A stretch of DNA of 64,000 nucleotides from Intrasporangiaceae bacterium URHB0013 (lineage in GTDB: Bacteria > Actinomycetota > Actinomycetes > Actinomycetales > Dermatophilaceae), in contig KK211150.1 of assembly GCA_000620545.1 (NCBI GenBank), positions 227,105 to 291,104 on the forward strand. The letters are read 5' to 3'. A program made the position numbers and the translations under genes. Numbering within the stretch: the stretch's first letter is position 1; each line of letters opens with the position of its first letter. Below the pieces are notes generated by a model. It saw only the letters and a program-made list of their open reading frames with translations. It was not told where the DNA came from and made no database searches. Positions 1 through 8,007 of the stretch are shown one piece after another.

Positions 1-579
1 ATCAACTCCGACAAGAACGTGGAGACCCTGGACTTCCTCAAGAAGCTCGCCGACGAGAAGGTCACGCAGAACAACCCGGCGCGCACCAACCGCGCCGACG
101 CCTTCGACCTCTTCAAGTCGGGCACGGCCGGGATGGTCGTCGGCTTCAGCCCGCTCGCGGCCGACCTGGACAAGGACAAGAAGGTCGACTACGGCGTCGC
201 GCCGTTCCCGTCCAACGACGGGTCCGAGAGCAAGACCTTCGGCGTCACCGACTACCTCATGGCCTTCAAGAAGCCGGGCAACGAGAAGGCCGTCAAGGCC
301 TTCTACGAGCTCTACTACACACCGGACCAGGTCAACACCTTCATCAAGGCCGAGGGCTTCCTGCCGGTCACGAAGTCGGGCGTCAAGGTCTTCTCCGAGA
401 ACGAGAAGGCGCTCGAGGTCTACCTCAACACGCTGCCCAACGCGAAGCTCACGCCGACCGACGACCCGACGTGGGACAAGGTCAAGCTTGCCGTCCAGCA
501 GAACCTCGGTGGCGCCATGAACGGCTCCCCCAAGGCGACCCTCGACAAGCTGCAGCAGACCGCCGAAAACGGCGGCTGA
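1..579 (+). CDS. ABC sugar-binding protein, C-terminal part (5' end outside window)
   Basis: The reading frame is open from base 1 and stops at 577-579, so only about the last 192 residues are present and the signal peptide lies upstream. The visible part looks like lobe II and the C-terminal helices of a family 1 extracellular solute-binding protein: a stretch with GVAPFPS, then a FGVTDYLMAF strand, then alternating Lys/Glu-rich helices and a Gly-rich tail. Two MalF/MalG-type permeases follow directly (15-nt gap), so this is the binding component of a carbohydrate importer. The sugar cannot be told from this fragment. The family assignment is confident because of the neighbours; the substrate is unknown. 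Confidence 0.85.
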   Translation: MNSDKNVETLDFLKKLADEKVTQNNPARTNRADAFDLFKSGTAGMVVGFSPLAADLDKDKKVDYGVAPFPSNDGSESKTFGVTDYLMAFKKPGNEKAVKAFYELYYTPDQVNTFIKAEGFLPVTKSGVKVFSENEKALEVYLNTLPNAKLTPTDDPTWDKVKLAVQQNLGGAMNGSPKATLDKLQQTAENGG

Positions 580-594
580 GGCATACGGCCCCTC

Positions 595-1590
595 ATGACT
601 GACAGCACGACCGTCGCCCCCGGCCCCGCCACCACGGCGGGGCCGGGGGACCGCCGCTCCCGTATGCCGTCCCGCACGGCTCGTCGACACCGGTCGGGCC
701 GCATCGGTCGCGTCCACCCGCTCATCGCGCTGCTCTGGCTGGCGCCGGCGCTCGCGCTGATCCTCGGCGTCGTGCTCTACCCGGCGATCAAGCTGTTCGA
801 CGCCTCGCGCGGCGAGTACTCCATCACCGGTCTGCGCAAGGGTGACGCCGGCTGGGACAACTACGCCAAGGTGCTCGACCACCCCGATCTCGGCACGGTC
901 CTTCGCAACACCGTCGTGTGGGTCGTCGCGGTCGTCGCCATCACGATCGTCCTCAGTCTGGCGCTGGCCCAGTTCCTCGTGAAGAGCTTCCCGGGGCGGC
1001 GGTTCGTGCGCTGGGCCGTCATCATCCCCTGGGCCGCCTCGCTCGTCATCACGAGCCAGCTCTTCGTCCTGCTCTACGACTACAACTACGGGATCATCAA
1101 CCACGTCCTGATGAGCCTGCACGTCATCGGCACGCCGATCGACTTCCTCGGCGACGACAGCTGGACGATGTTCTCGATGGTCGTGGTCGGCGTCTTCGTG
1201 TCGCTGCCGTTCACCATCTTCGTCTTCATCGCCGGCCTCGGCGCGATCCCGGACGACGTCATGGAGGCGGCGACCGTCGACGGTGCCAGCCCGTGGCAGC
1301 GCTACTGGAACATCACGCTCCCGCTCATGCGCCCCGCGCTCATGATCGCGACGGTGCTCAACGTCATCTACGTCTTCAACAGCTTCCCGATCATCTACAC
1401 CCTCAACGACCGCAACCCGGGCTACCTGCACGACACGACGATCACGTTCATGTACAAGCTGGCCTTCAAGAGCCAGGAGAAGGACGTCGGCATGTCGGCG
1501 GCGGCAGGCATCTTCAACGTGCTGCTGATCCTCGTCGTCGTCGGCATCTACCTCAAGATCATCAACTGGCGCGAGGAGACGAGCCGATGA
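595..1590 (+). CDS. ABC sugar transporter permease, MalF type
   Basis: 331 residues. A basic N-terminus of about 45 residues precedes roughly six hydrophobic segments. The permease EAA loop is clear from residue 224 (EAATVDGASPWQRYW, followed by ITLP), the site that docks the ATPase. This is the CUT1 family arrangement: binding protein, MalF-like and MalG-like permease. The ATG at 595 lies 15 nt after the binding-protein stop and its end overlaps the next gene by ATGA. No ATP-binding gene is linked; in actinobacteria such importers are commonly energised by a shared MsiK-type ATPase encoded elsewhere, which is the inference here. Confidence 0.92.
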   Translation: MTDSTTVAPGPATTAGPGDRRSRMPSRTARRHRSGRIGRVHPLIALLWLAPALALILGVVLYPAIKLFDASRGEYSITGLRKGDAGWDNYAKVLDHPDLGTVLRNTVVWVVAVVAITIVLSLALAQFLVKSFPGRRFVRWAVIIPWAASLVITSQLFVLLYDYNYGIINHVLMSLHVIGTPIDFLGDDSWTMFSMVVVGVFVSLPFTIFVFIAGLGAIPDDVMEAATVDGASPWQRYWNITLPLMRPALMIATVLNVIYVFNSFPIIYTLNDRNPGYLHDTTITFMYKLAFKSQEKDVGMSAAAGIFNVLLILVVVGIYLKIINWREETSR

Positions 1591-2489
1591 CCTCGACCAC
1601 GGTCTCAGCGCGCCCATCGGCGGGGGCGCCCGCCCCGCAGGGCAGCTCGACCTCTGCGCCACGGGATCCCAGGCGCCGCAAGCGGATCCTCATGGCATGC
1701 GGCGGCGCGCTCGTCGCGTTCGCCTTCGTCGCTCCCTACCTCGTGATGGTGCTCGACTCGCTGCGCACGAGCAGCGACGTCAAGAGCACACCGCCCTCCA
1801 TCCTGCCGAAGGCCTGGCAGTGGGACACCTACGCCCAGGTCCTCGGCGACGAGCGCTTCCTCGCGTGGCTCAAGACCTCGCTCATCGTCGCGACCGGCTC
1901 CACGGTCATCGTCATCCTCGTCGCCATCCCGGCCGCCTTCATGACGGCGCGGCACCGCTTCCCGGGGCGCGGCGCGTTCCTGCTGCTCGTGCTCGTGACC
2001 CAGATGTTCGCGCCCACCTCGCTCGTCGTCGGCCTCTACCGGCAGTTCTTCGAGCTGAACATGATCAACACCTACGGCGCGCTCATCTTCACCAACGCGG
2101 CGTTCAACCTCGCCTTCGCGATCTGGATCCTGCACGGCTTCTTCTCCTCCATCCCGCTCGAGGTCGAGGAGGCGGCCGCCCTCGACGGGGCGAGCCGCTG
2201 GCAGATCCTGCGCCGGGTCATGCTCCCGCTGACCCTGCCGGGCCTCGTGACGGCCACGATCTTCACCTTCATCGCCGCCTGGAACGAGTACGTCGTGGCG
2301 CTCACGCTCATGATCGACGACGACAAGAAGCCGCTGACCGTCGGCATGCGGGCCTACATCACCGGCTACGAACAGCACTGGGACCAGCTCTTCGCGGCCT
2401 CCGTCATCGCCGTCGTCCCCGTCGTCATCCTCTTCGCCGTCATCGAGAAGCACCTCGTCGGTGGCCTGACCGCCGGCAGCGTGAAGTAG
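1587..2489 (+). CDS. ABC sugar transporter permease, MalG type
   Basis: 300 residues starting at the ATG at 1587, which overlaps the previous stop codon (ATGA) and gives the expected short cytoplasmic tail (rich in Ser/Pro/Arg) before the first membrane helix. Earlier starts in the frame would run through the upstream permease. An EAA loop (EEAAALDGASRWQ) lies near residue 194 and a typical MalG C-terminal helix follows. It pairs with the upstream MalF-like protein to form the membrane channel. It is the last gene of this operon: a hairpin follows and the next gene is convergent. Substrate unknown. Confidence 0.92.
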   Translation: MTSTTVSARPSAGAPAPQGSSTSAPRDPRRRKRILMACGGALVAFAFVAPYLVMVLDSLRTSSDVKSTPPSILPKAWQWDTYAQVLGDERFLAWLKTSLIVATGSTVIVILVAIPAAFMTARHRFPGRGAFLLLVLVTQMFAPTSLVVGLYRQFFELNMINTYGALIFTNAAFNLAFAIWILHGFFSSIPLEVEEAAALDGASRWQILRRVMLPLTLPGLVTATIFTFIAAWNEYVVALTLMIDDDKKPLTVGMRAYITGYEQHWDQLFAASVIAVVPVVILFAVIEKHLVGGLTAGSVK

Positions 2490-2515
2490 CTCCCGCGAAC
2501 GGCGCCCCGGTCGCC

Positions 2516-2534
2516 CCGGTCGCCCCGCGACCGG
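2516..2534. terminator. Stem-loop between convergent genes
   Basis: A perfect 8-bp inverted repeat (CCGGTCGC and GCGACCGG around CCC) lies 27 nt after the permease stop and 19 nt from the end of the opposing gene. There is no T-tract, so it is a candidate bidirectional GC-rich terminator rather than a classic one. Confidence 0.5.
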
Positions 2535-2552
2535 TGCACCTGCTCGCAGCGC

Positions 2553-3980
2553 TCAGAGCAGGGCGGGCGGCGGTGGCACGACGATGCCGACGACCGGGCC
2601 GAGGTCGACGACGGACCGGCCCGCCGCCGCGATCCGCGTGCACTCGGCACCGGCGCACCACCGCGGCACGACACCGTCCTGGGCCTCGCGCACCATCATC
2701 CGCAGCGTGCCCGCCGTGATCGCCCCGCGCGACGTCGAGCGCTGCGCCGGCGGCTGGTAGAGCACCACCGGCGGCCGCGTGCCGTCCGGCCGGGCGGCCG
2801 TGGCCCTCTCGACGAGCGCCGTGAACTGGCGCCGGGTGTCCTGGTGGGCGCCGATGTCGGCACGCCACGCGAGGATGCCGACGACAGCGAGGACCGCCAG
2901 CGCCGCTGCCCCGATCCGCGGCGACCAACCGGTGCCTCGGAGCAGCAGCACGGCGGGCAGCAGCACAGCGAGCCAGGCCCAGAGCTCGCCGCGCAGGTCG
3001 GTCACGACGCCGGTCACCACGGTCTGGGCACCTGCGAGCCCGACGACGACGAGGAGCCCCAGCAGCAGCCGCAGCACGTGGGGCCGCACCCGTTCGTCGA
3101 CCAGCGCGGCGACGTAGGCCACGAGGCCGACCACACCCACCAGGGCGAGGTCGCCCCAGAGCCGGCCGAGGTGTCGGAGCTGGCGCAGGACGTTGACCCG
3201 CAGGTCGTGCAGGGACTGAAGGGGATTGGGGCGGCGCCAGGCGGCGATCTGCACGCCGAAGTGGCCGAAGGCGATGGCGTTGAGCACGTAGACGATCCCG
3301 ACGCCCACGGCATACGACACGAGGAAGCCGATGCTGAGGGCGACGACGTCGCGCCAGGGACGGTCACGCAGCTGGACGACGGCGCAGAGGAAGAGCACGA
3401 CCCCGACGGGGGGATAGGTGAGCACCGACAGCACCGTCCCGACCAGGAGCCAGACGCCCATCCGTGCACGGGAGCGGCTCGCAGCCGGGAGGGTCCACAC
3501 CCCGAGGGCGGCGACGAGGAGCGACGGCGTCAGGGTCGCGGGCCAGTAGAAGAGCCGCACCCACAGCGCCGAGGCGAAGACGGCGAGCCCGAGGAGCGCG
3601 TCGACCACCCAGTGGAGCGGGCGGTCGGTCGGGCGCAGTTGCCGCCACAGTCCCGCCACGAAGACGACGTATGCCGTCACGTACGTCAGCGACGCCGACA
3701 GCGCCGTCCCGTGCTGGCCGACGACGAACCACCAGGCGGAGTTGAGCCACCGCCCCTCGTTGAGGTTCTTGGCGACGACGTCGGTGGCCGTGGGCGTGCG
3801 CGCGGGCAGCAGGTAGGGCCAGTCGTCACGCCGGATCCAGGGAGCCAGCGCCTGGGCGTACACCTCGGTGAGGACGACCGCCGCGGTGAGGACCAGGACG
3901 ACCACGGCCCACGTCGGCGGCCGCCACCGCGGAGTGGCGGTCGGTGCGCCGTCCTGTGTCGCAACGGAGGGTGCCGTCAT
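2553..3980 (-). CDS. Polytopic membrane protein, possible GtrII-like glucosyltransferase
   Basis: 475 residues with about ten or more hydrophobic segments. After the first membrane helix comes an exported-side loop with an acidic pair and aromatic residues (RRDDWPYLLPAR), then a long hydrophobic core. An acidic pair just after the first helix is typical of GT-C fold, lipid-phosphate-sugar dependent glycosyltransferases, and the overall shape recalls the GtrII (Glucos_trans_II) family. This is a weak assignment from topology, not from a diagnostic motif. The gene stands alone, convergent with the sugar permeases and divergent from the acetyltransferase. A membrane protein of unknown function is the safe reading. 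Confidence 0.6.
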   Translation of the reverse strand: MTAPSVATQDGAPTATPRWRPPTWAVVVLVLTAAVVLTEVYAQALAPWIRRDDWPYLLPARTPTATDVVAKNLNEGRWLNSAWWFVVGQHGTALSASLTYVTAYVVFVAGLWRQLRPTDRPLHWVVDALLGLAVFASALWVRLFYWPATLTPSLLVAALGVWTLPAASRSRARMGVWLLVGTVLSVLTYPPVGVVLFLCAVVQLRDRPWRDVVALSIGFLVSYAVGVGIVYVLNAIAFGHFGVQIAAWRRPNPLQSLHDLRVNVLRQLRHLGRLWGDLALVGVVGLVAYVAALVDERVRPHVLRLLLGLLVVVGLAGAQTVVTGVVTDLRGELWAWLAVLLPAVLLLRGTGWSPRIGAAALAVLAVVGILAWRADIGAHQDTRRQFTALVERATAARPDGTRPPVVLYQPPAQRSTSRGAITAGTLRMMVREAQDGVVPRWCAGAECTRIAAAGRSVVDLGPVVGIVVPPPPALL

Positions 3981-4206
3981 GGGGCCAGCTCACGGGAGTA
4001 GGGGCGTGTCCCACGACGATACGCACTCGAGCGCGGTGGGCCCGGCTACCGCCGTCGACACCCAGCGACTTCGCAGCGGCCGCCCAGTCGCGACACATCC
4101 ACCCCTCCCGGCCGCCCACTCGGCCTGGGCCGCTTGGACCACGGGGTCGCTGGGCAGATCGCCGACGCGCGCGCTACCGTCACGGTCACCGTCGAGAGGG
4201 ATGAAC

Positions 4207-4785
4207 ATGATGACGCTGGAGGACTTCCTCGACCACGTCAACGCCGGACGACTCATCGAGGGTGGCTCGGAGGCACACGACTTCATGCACGGCGCGGCGC
4301 AGGAGGCGATGCGCACGCTCGCCGAGCTGAACGGTGCCTACTGTTCGCCGGACGAGGTGCGGGCGCTGCTGTCCCGGCTGACCGGTCGGGAGGTGGGCGA
4401 GTCGGTGACGGTCTTCCCGCCGTTCCACTGCGAGTTCGGCAAGAACCTCCGTCTCGGGGAGGGCGTCTTCATCAACATGGGCTGCCGCTTCCAGGACACC
4501 GGCGGCATCAGCATCGGCGACGGGTCACTGATCGGGCACGGCAGCACGCTCACGACGCTGAACCACTCGATGGACCCGGCACGGCGTGCCGACATGGAGC
4601 CGGCCGCGGTGACCATCGGCCGCAACGTCTGGTTGGGAGCGAACGTCACGGTCGTCCCCGGCGTGACCATCGGCGACGGGGCGGTCATCGGGGCCGGCGC
4701 CGTTGTGACCAAGGACGTGCCCGCTGACTCGGTTGCGGCCGGCGTGCCGGCGAGGGTCATCCGTCCCACCGGCTTCAACGCCTGA
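4207..4785 (+). CDS. Sugar O-acetyltransferase (Maa/LacA family, left-handed beta-helix)
   Basis: About 192 residues. The N-terminal part matches the maltose-acetyltransferase helical region. It is followed by hexapeptide repeats: GEGVFINMGCRFQDTGGISIGDG, then GHGSTLTTLNHSMDP containing the catalytic-type His, then IGRNVWLGANVTVVPGVTIGDGAVIGAGAVV in short hexapeptide units. The family transfers acetyl from acetyl-CoA to a sugar hydroxyl. The frame has ATGs at 4201, 4207 and 4210; the GAGAGGG at 4194-4200 touches the first, so 4207 (or 4210) fits better. The gene is monocistronic; its sugar acceptor is not predictable. Confidence 0.88.
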   Translation: MMTLEDFLDHVNAGRLIEGGSEAHDFMHGAAQEAMRTLAELNGAYCSPDEVRALLSRLTGREVGESVTVFPPFHCEFGKNLRLGEGVFINMGCRFQDTGGISIGDGSLIGHGSTLTTLNHSMDPARRADMEPAAVTIGRNVWLGANVTVVPGVTIGDGAVIGAGAVVTKDVPADSVAAGVPARVIRPTGFNA

Positions 4786-4820
4786 GCCGCCCCCTGCCGA
4801 GATCTGGCGGTGGGGTGGGG

Positions 4821-5498
4821 TCATCGATGACGAGGGAAGTGCTTCCAGTGCCCCTCCGAGACGAGCTCGACGGCGCCGTCGAGGACCGTGATGGCCGTCT
4901 GGTCGTCCATCGCATACGCCTGGCCCGAGAGCCCCGCGGCCCACTGCTCCGCCTCGGCCATGGAGTTGCCCGGCATGCCGTCAGGAGCGAGGTGCGGGCA
5001 GATCGAGAAGTCCACGACGCCGAGGGTGCTCTCGTCCCCGGTCGGGGGTCGCCACTGCATGAAGTCCTTCCCGACCTCAGGGGTCATCACCATGCTTCCG
5101 GCACTCAGCCCCACCCAGACCGTCCGGCTCAGCGAGGGAAGCAGATCCGCCAGCCCGGACTGTCGCATCCAGTGGGCCAGGTAGAGGACGTCGCCACCTG
5201 CTGCCAGCAGCACATCGGTCTCCCGGACCAACGGCACCCATCGCTCCTCATCGATGCTGGGCAGGGCCGTGAGCTCCAGCACGCCGACGGACCTCCAGCC
5301 CAGATCGACCATGGGGTTCTCGGAGTGACCACTGATGAACTGCCAGGCCTTGACGCCGGGGCCGACCCAGGGGTGGCCGTACATGGCGGTCGGGATGCAC
5401 AGGGCGCTCGAGTCGGCGATCGGTTTGCCGAGCAGCCGGACCAACGCGTCGCGGATGCTCGGGTTCGTGACGCCGCCGGATGTGAGGAGCAGCCGCAT
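4821..5498 (-). CDS. Peptidase S51 family protein (dipeptidase E-like)
   Basis: 225 residues, the usual size for the family. The N-terminus MRLLLTSGG and the later LLAAGGDVLYL loop are typical of class I glutamine-amidotransferase-like S51 enzymes, and the nucleophile is Ser132 in VGLSAGSMVM. Dipeptidase E cleaves Asp-X dipeptides in the cytoplasm; related actinobacterial proteins are not all proven peptidases. The gene is convergent with the acetyltransferase and has its own upstream region (5499-5676) separating it from the GH35 gene. Family assignment is firm, substrate inferred. Confidence 0.85.
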   Translation of the reverse strand: MRLLLTSGGVTNPSIRDALVRLLGKPIADSSALCIPTAMYGHPWVGPGVKAWQFISGHSENPMVDLGWRSVGVLELTALPSIDEERWVPLVRETDVLLAAGGDVLYLAHWMRQSGLADLLPSLSRTVWVGLSAGSMVMTPEVGKDFMQWRPPTGDESTLGVVDFSICPHLAPDGMPGNSMAEAEQWAAGLSGQAYAMDDQTAITVLDGAVELVSEGHWKHFPRHR

Positions 5499-5676
5499 CG
5501 ATTGCCTCCGTTGTCGTTGAGCGGTACCGCCGAGCCGGACGGTCGATGCGAGACGGGACCGGCCGGAAGGAGTTCACACCGTACACACCCCGGCGCCGAT
5601 GGAGATGTGGTCGGCTGATGCGCCACGAGGCGCGGCGCAGCTTGTCGCACCTCGGCCGCTCGTCGCGCGTGTGAGC

Positions 5677-8007
5677 TCAGGGCAACAAGGTGTGGTCTCC
5701 GGCTGTCAGCTGGATCGCCAGACCGTCGACGATGACTGTCGTGCCGCCGTCCTCGTCGAGGCCCGGGCGGAAGCGCACCGTGCCGTCCGCGTCGACCCCT
5801 GCGATCTCGGCCGTGGCCCAGTCGAGGCGTCGTCCGGCCACCTCGAGCCCCACGGGCAGGATGTGGCCCGAGCGCGCCGGCACCAGCAGGGTGGCACCCG
5901 CCGCGATGGGGGTGCCGTCGAGTGCCACCGTCACCGCGGCCGGTGCGCCCGACGTGTTGATGACGTGCAGGGCACGCTGGCCGTCGTCGGTGCTCGTCGT
6001 CGTCGCGAACACGCCCGGCCACTGCGTCTCGAGGCGCAGCCCCGGGGTGACGCCGAGGCTCGAGAGGGCCCGGTCGAAGAGCAGGGGGTCCGAGGGCACC
6101 TGGGCCGCGAGGACGATCGCCCGTCCCTCACCGAGCGGCACGTCGAGACCGCAGGCGGCGCCGTAGGCGTCCGTGAGGACGACGTCGCCGCGCTCGTGCT
6201 CGAGCTGCTGCACCCAGCCGGCGCGCATCTCGGGCCACGGCTGCGCCCAGCCGTGGGCAACGAGCGAGGGGAAGTAGTGCCCGAGGTCGCGCACGACCTC
6301 GCCGGGCGTGATCCCCAGGGCGTCCGCGAGCACCGTGCACGGCGAACCGTCGAGATCGCGCTCCGGGACGCGCCCCAGGAGCACGACGTTGCCGCCCGCG
6401 GTGACGTGCGCGACGAGACGCTCCTGGACGGCCCGCGACAGGTAGCGCCCGGTGCCGACGAGGACGGTGCTGCCGGGCTCGGGATCACGGCGCTCGAGAT
6501 GCGTTGCGCCGTAACGGAAGCCGCCGAGCAGGAGGGAGCGTGCCAACGCCTTGCGCTCCCCGGCGCCGCGGTGCGCCGTCAGGTCGTCGACGACCTCCGT
6601 CATGAGCTCCGAGCCGGGGTGGTGGTACTCCGTCATGTACGCGTCGAGCACGAGTCCCAGCGACACGTCGTCGTGGTCCTCGTCCATGCGGGCGAGCCAC
6701 GGCTCGTTGGCGCGGATCGCGAGCACACCCTGCCGGGTGGCCGCGTAGGTGTAGCCCCGCTGGCCCTCCGGACCGACGGGGGCTGCCGTCCCGTGGCGCT
6801 CGCCGGTGAAGCTGATGCGGTCGTTGCCGTCGTCGACGCGCTCGTCGAGTGGCGGGTTGATGCCGCCGGCGAAGAGGTAGTAGTTGATGAGCCGGTTGCC
6901 CTGGGCGAGGCACAGCCGGGTCTTGAGGTCGGCCGTCGACGGGTCGTACTGCATCTCGGCGCCCGCGCCGTAGTCGCCCGAGCCCGCCTCGAACTCGAGC
7001 GAGGTGAGTGGCTGGTCGTCGTCGTGGACGGCCGCCATGTACGCGTTGAGGACGTAGAGGTCGGTCATCGTGTTGAGCGTGGCCTCGCCGAGGTAGTGGT
7101 CGGACCCGGAGACCATCCCCGGGATGCCGGCATACGTGTCGACGAGCTGGCTGATGCCGATCGGGAAGGGGGCGCCGTTGCCGCCCTCGGTGCCGTGGAT
7201 GTTGACGAAGAAGGGCACGCCGGCGACATCGCGCTCCTCGCCCATCCGGCGCAGCGCGGCGACGTAGTCGGCGAACCGGCGGCGCATGAAGAGACCGAGG
7301 TCGAGCCGGAGCACGCCGGCCCACTCCTCCTTGGGCGAGCGGACCGCCTGGGCCCAGCCGTCGTCCTCGGGCGCCACGGGGTAGGGCCATGCGGTGCCGT
7401 GGCGCTCGCGGAGGAAGGCGCCGAGGCTCGTGACGAGGTCGTCGGTGAGGTCGGGCGAGTTGGTCACCCAGGCGAGCATGCCCACCTCGTTGTCGAGCTG
7501 GACGCCGATGATCGGGCCGCCCGCCGGCTGCAGCCTCGGCGCGAGCACCGGCATGATCGCGTCGAACCAGCGACCGCTCTCCGACAGGAAGGCCGGCGCC
7601 AGGTAGTCGACGGTCCTCGAGCTGACCGGCACGCCGTCCCAACCGAGCGGCACGATCTCCGGGTGGTCCTGGTAGACCCGGAACGGGATGCCCTCGTTCT
7701 TCAGCTCGGCCATGATGAACGGCCCGGGACGGGCGATGAACCGCAGCCCCTTCTCGGCCGCGAGGTCGATGAAGGCACCGATGTCGCGCTCGGGGCGGGA
7801 CTCGCCGGTGACGTCGATGGTGCCGTCGGGCAGCTCGTGGAAGATCCACGGGATGTAGGAGGCGACGGTGTCGCAGCCGGCCTCGACGAGCAGGTCGAGG
7901 CGCTGGCCCCACTCCGCACGGGCGACGCGGAAGTAGTGCACCTCCCCCGACATGATGATGCGGGGCTCGCCGTCGATGCGGATCTGGCGCCGGATGGTCT
8001 CGATCAT
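5677..8007 (-). CDS. Glycoside hydrolase family 35 (beta-galactosidase-type)
   Basis: 776 residues. The N-terminus has the GH35 beta/alpha-barrel start (IMSGEVHYFRV...WGQRLDLLVEAGCDTV). The acid/base region is GGPIIGVQLDNEVG with the catalytic-type Glu174; the usual motif reads ENEYG, here DNEVG, so the NE pair is kept but flanks differ. A later SLEFEAGSGDYG segment is the likely nucleophile region. No signal peptide, so it is cytoplasmic and acts on imported oligosaccharide. It overlaps the GH3 gene by ATGA and ends the leftward operon with GH94 and GH3. Its linkage specificity may not be beta-galactoside given the surrounding glucan enzymes. Confidence 0.85.
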   Translation of the reverse strand: MIETIRRQIRIDGEPRIIMSGEVHYFRVARAEWGQRLDLLVEAGCDTVASYIPWIFHELPDGTIDVTGESRPERDIGAFIDLAAEKGLRFIARPGPFIMAELKNEGIPFRVYQDHPEIVPLGWDGVPVSSRTVDYLAPAFLSESGRWFDAIMPVLAPRLQPAGGPIIGVQLDNEVGMLAWVTNSPDLTDDLVTSLGAFLRERHGTAWPYPVAPEDDGWAQAVRSPKEEWAGVLRLDLGLFMRRRFADYVAALRRMGEERDVAGVPFFVNIHGTEGGNGAPFPIGISQLVDTYAGIPGMVSGSDHYLGEATLNTMTDLYVLNAYMAAVHDDDQPLTSLEFEAGSGDYGAGAEMQYDPSTADLKTRLCLAQGNRLINYYLFAGGINPPLDERVDDGNDRISFTGERHGTAAPVGPEGQRGYTYAATRQGVLAIRANEPWLARMDEDHDDVSLGLVLDAYMTEYHHPGSELMTEVVDDLTAHRGAGERKALARSLLLGGFRYGATHLERRDPEPGSTVLVGTGRYLSRAVQERLVAHVTAGGNVVLLGRVPERDLDGSPCTVLADALGITPGEVVRDLGHYFPSLVAHGWAQPWPEMRAGWVQQLEHERGDVVLTDAYGAACGLDVPLGEGRAIVLAAQVPSDPLLFDRALSSLGVTPGLRLETQWPGVFATTTSTDDGQRALHVINTSGAPAAVTVALDGTPIAAGATLLVPARSGHILPVGLEVAGRRLDWATAEIAGVDADGTVRFRPGLDEDGGTTVIVDGLAIQLTAGDHTLLP

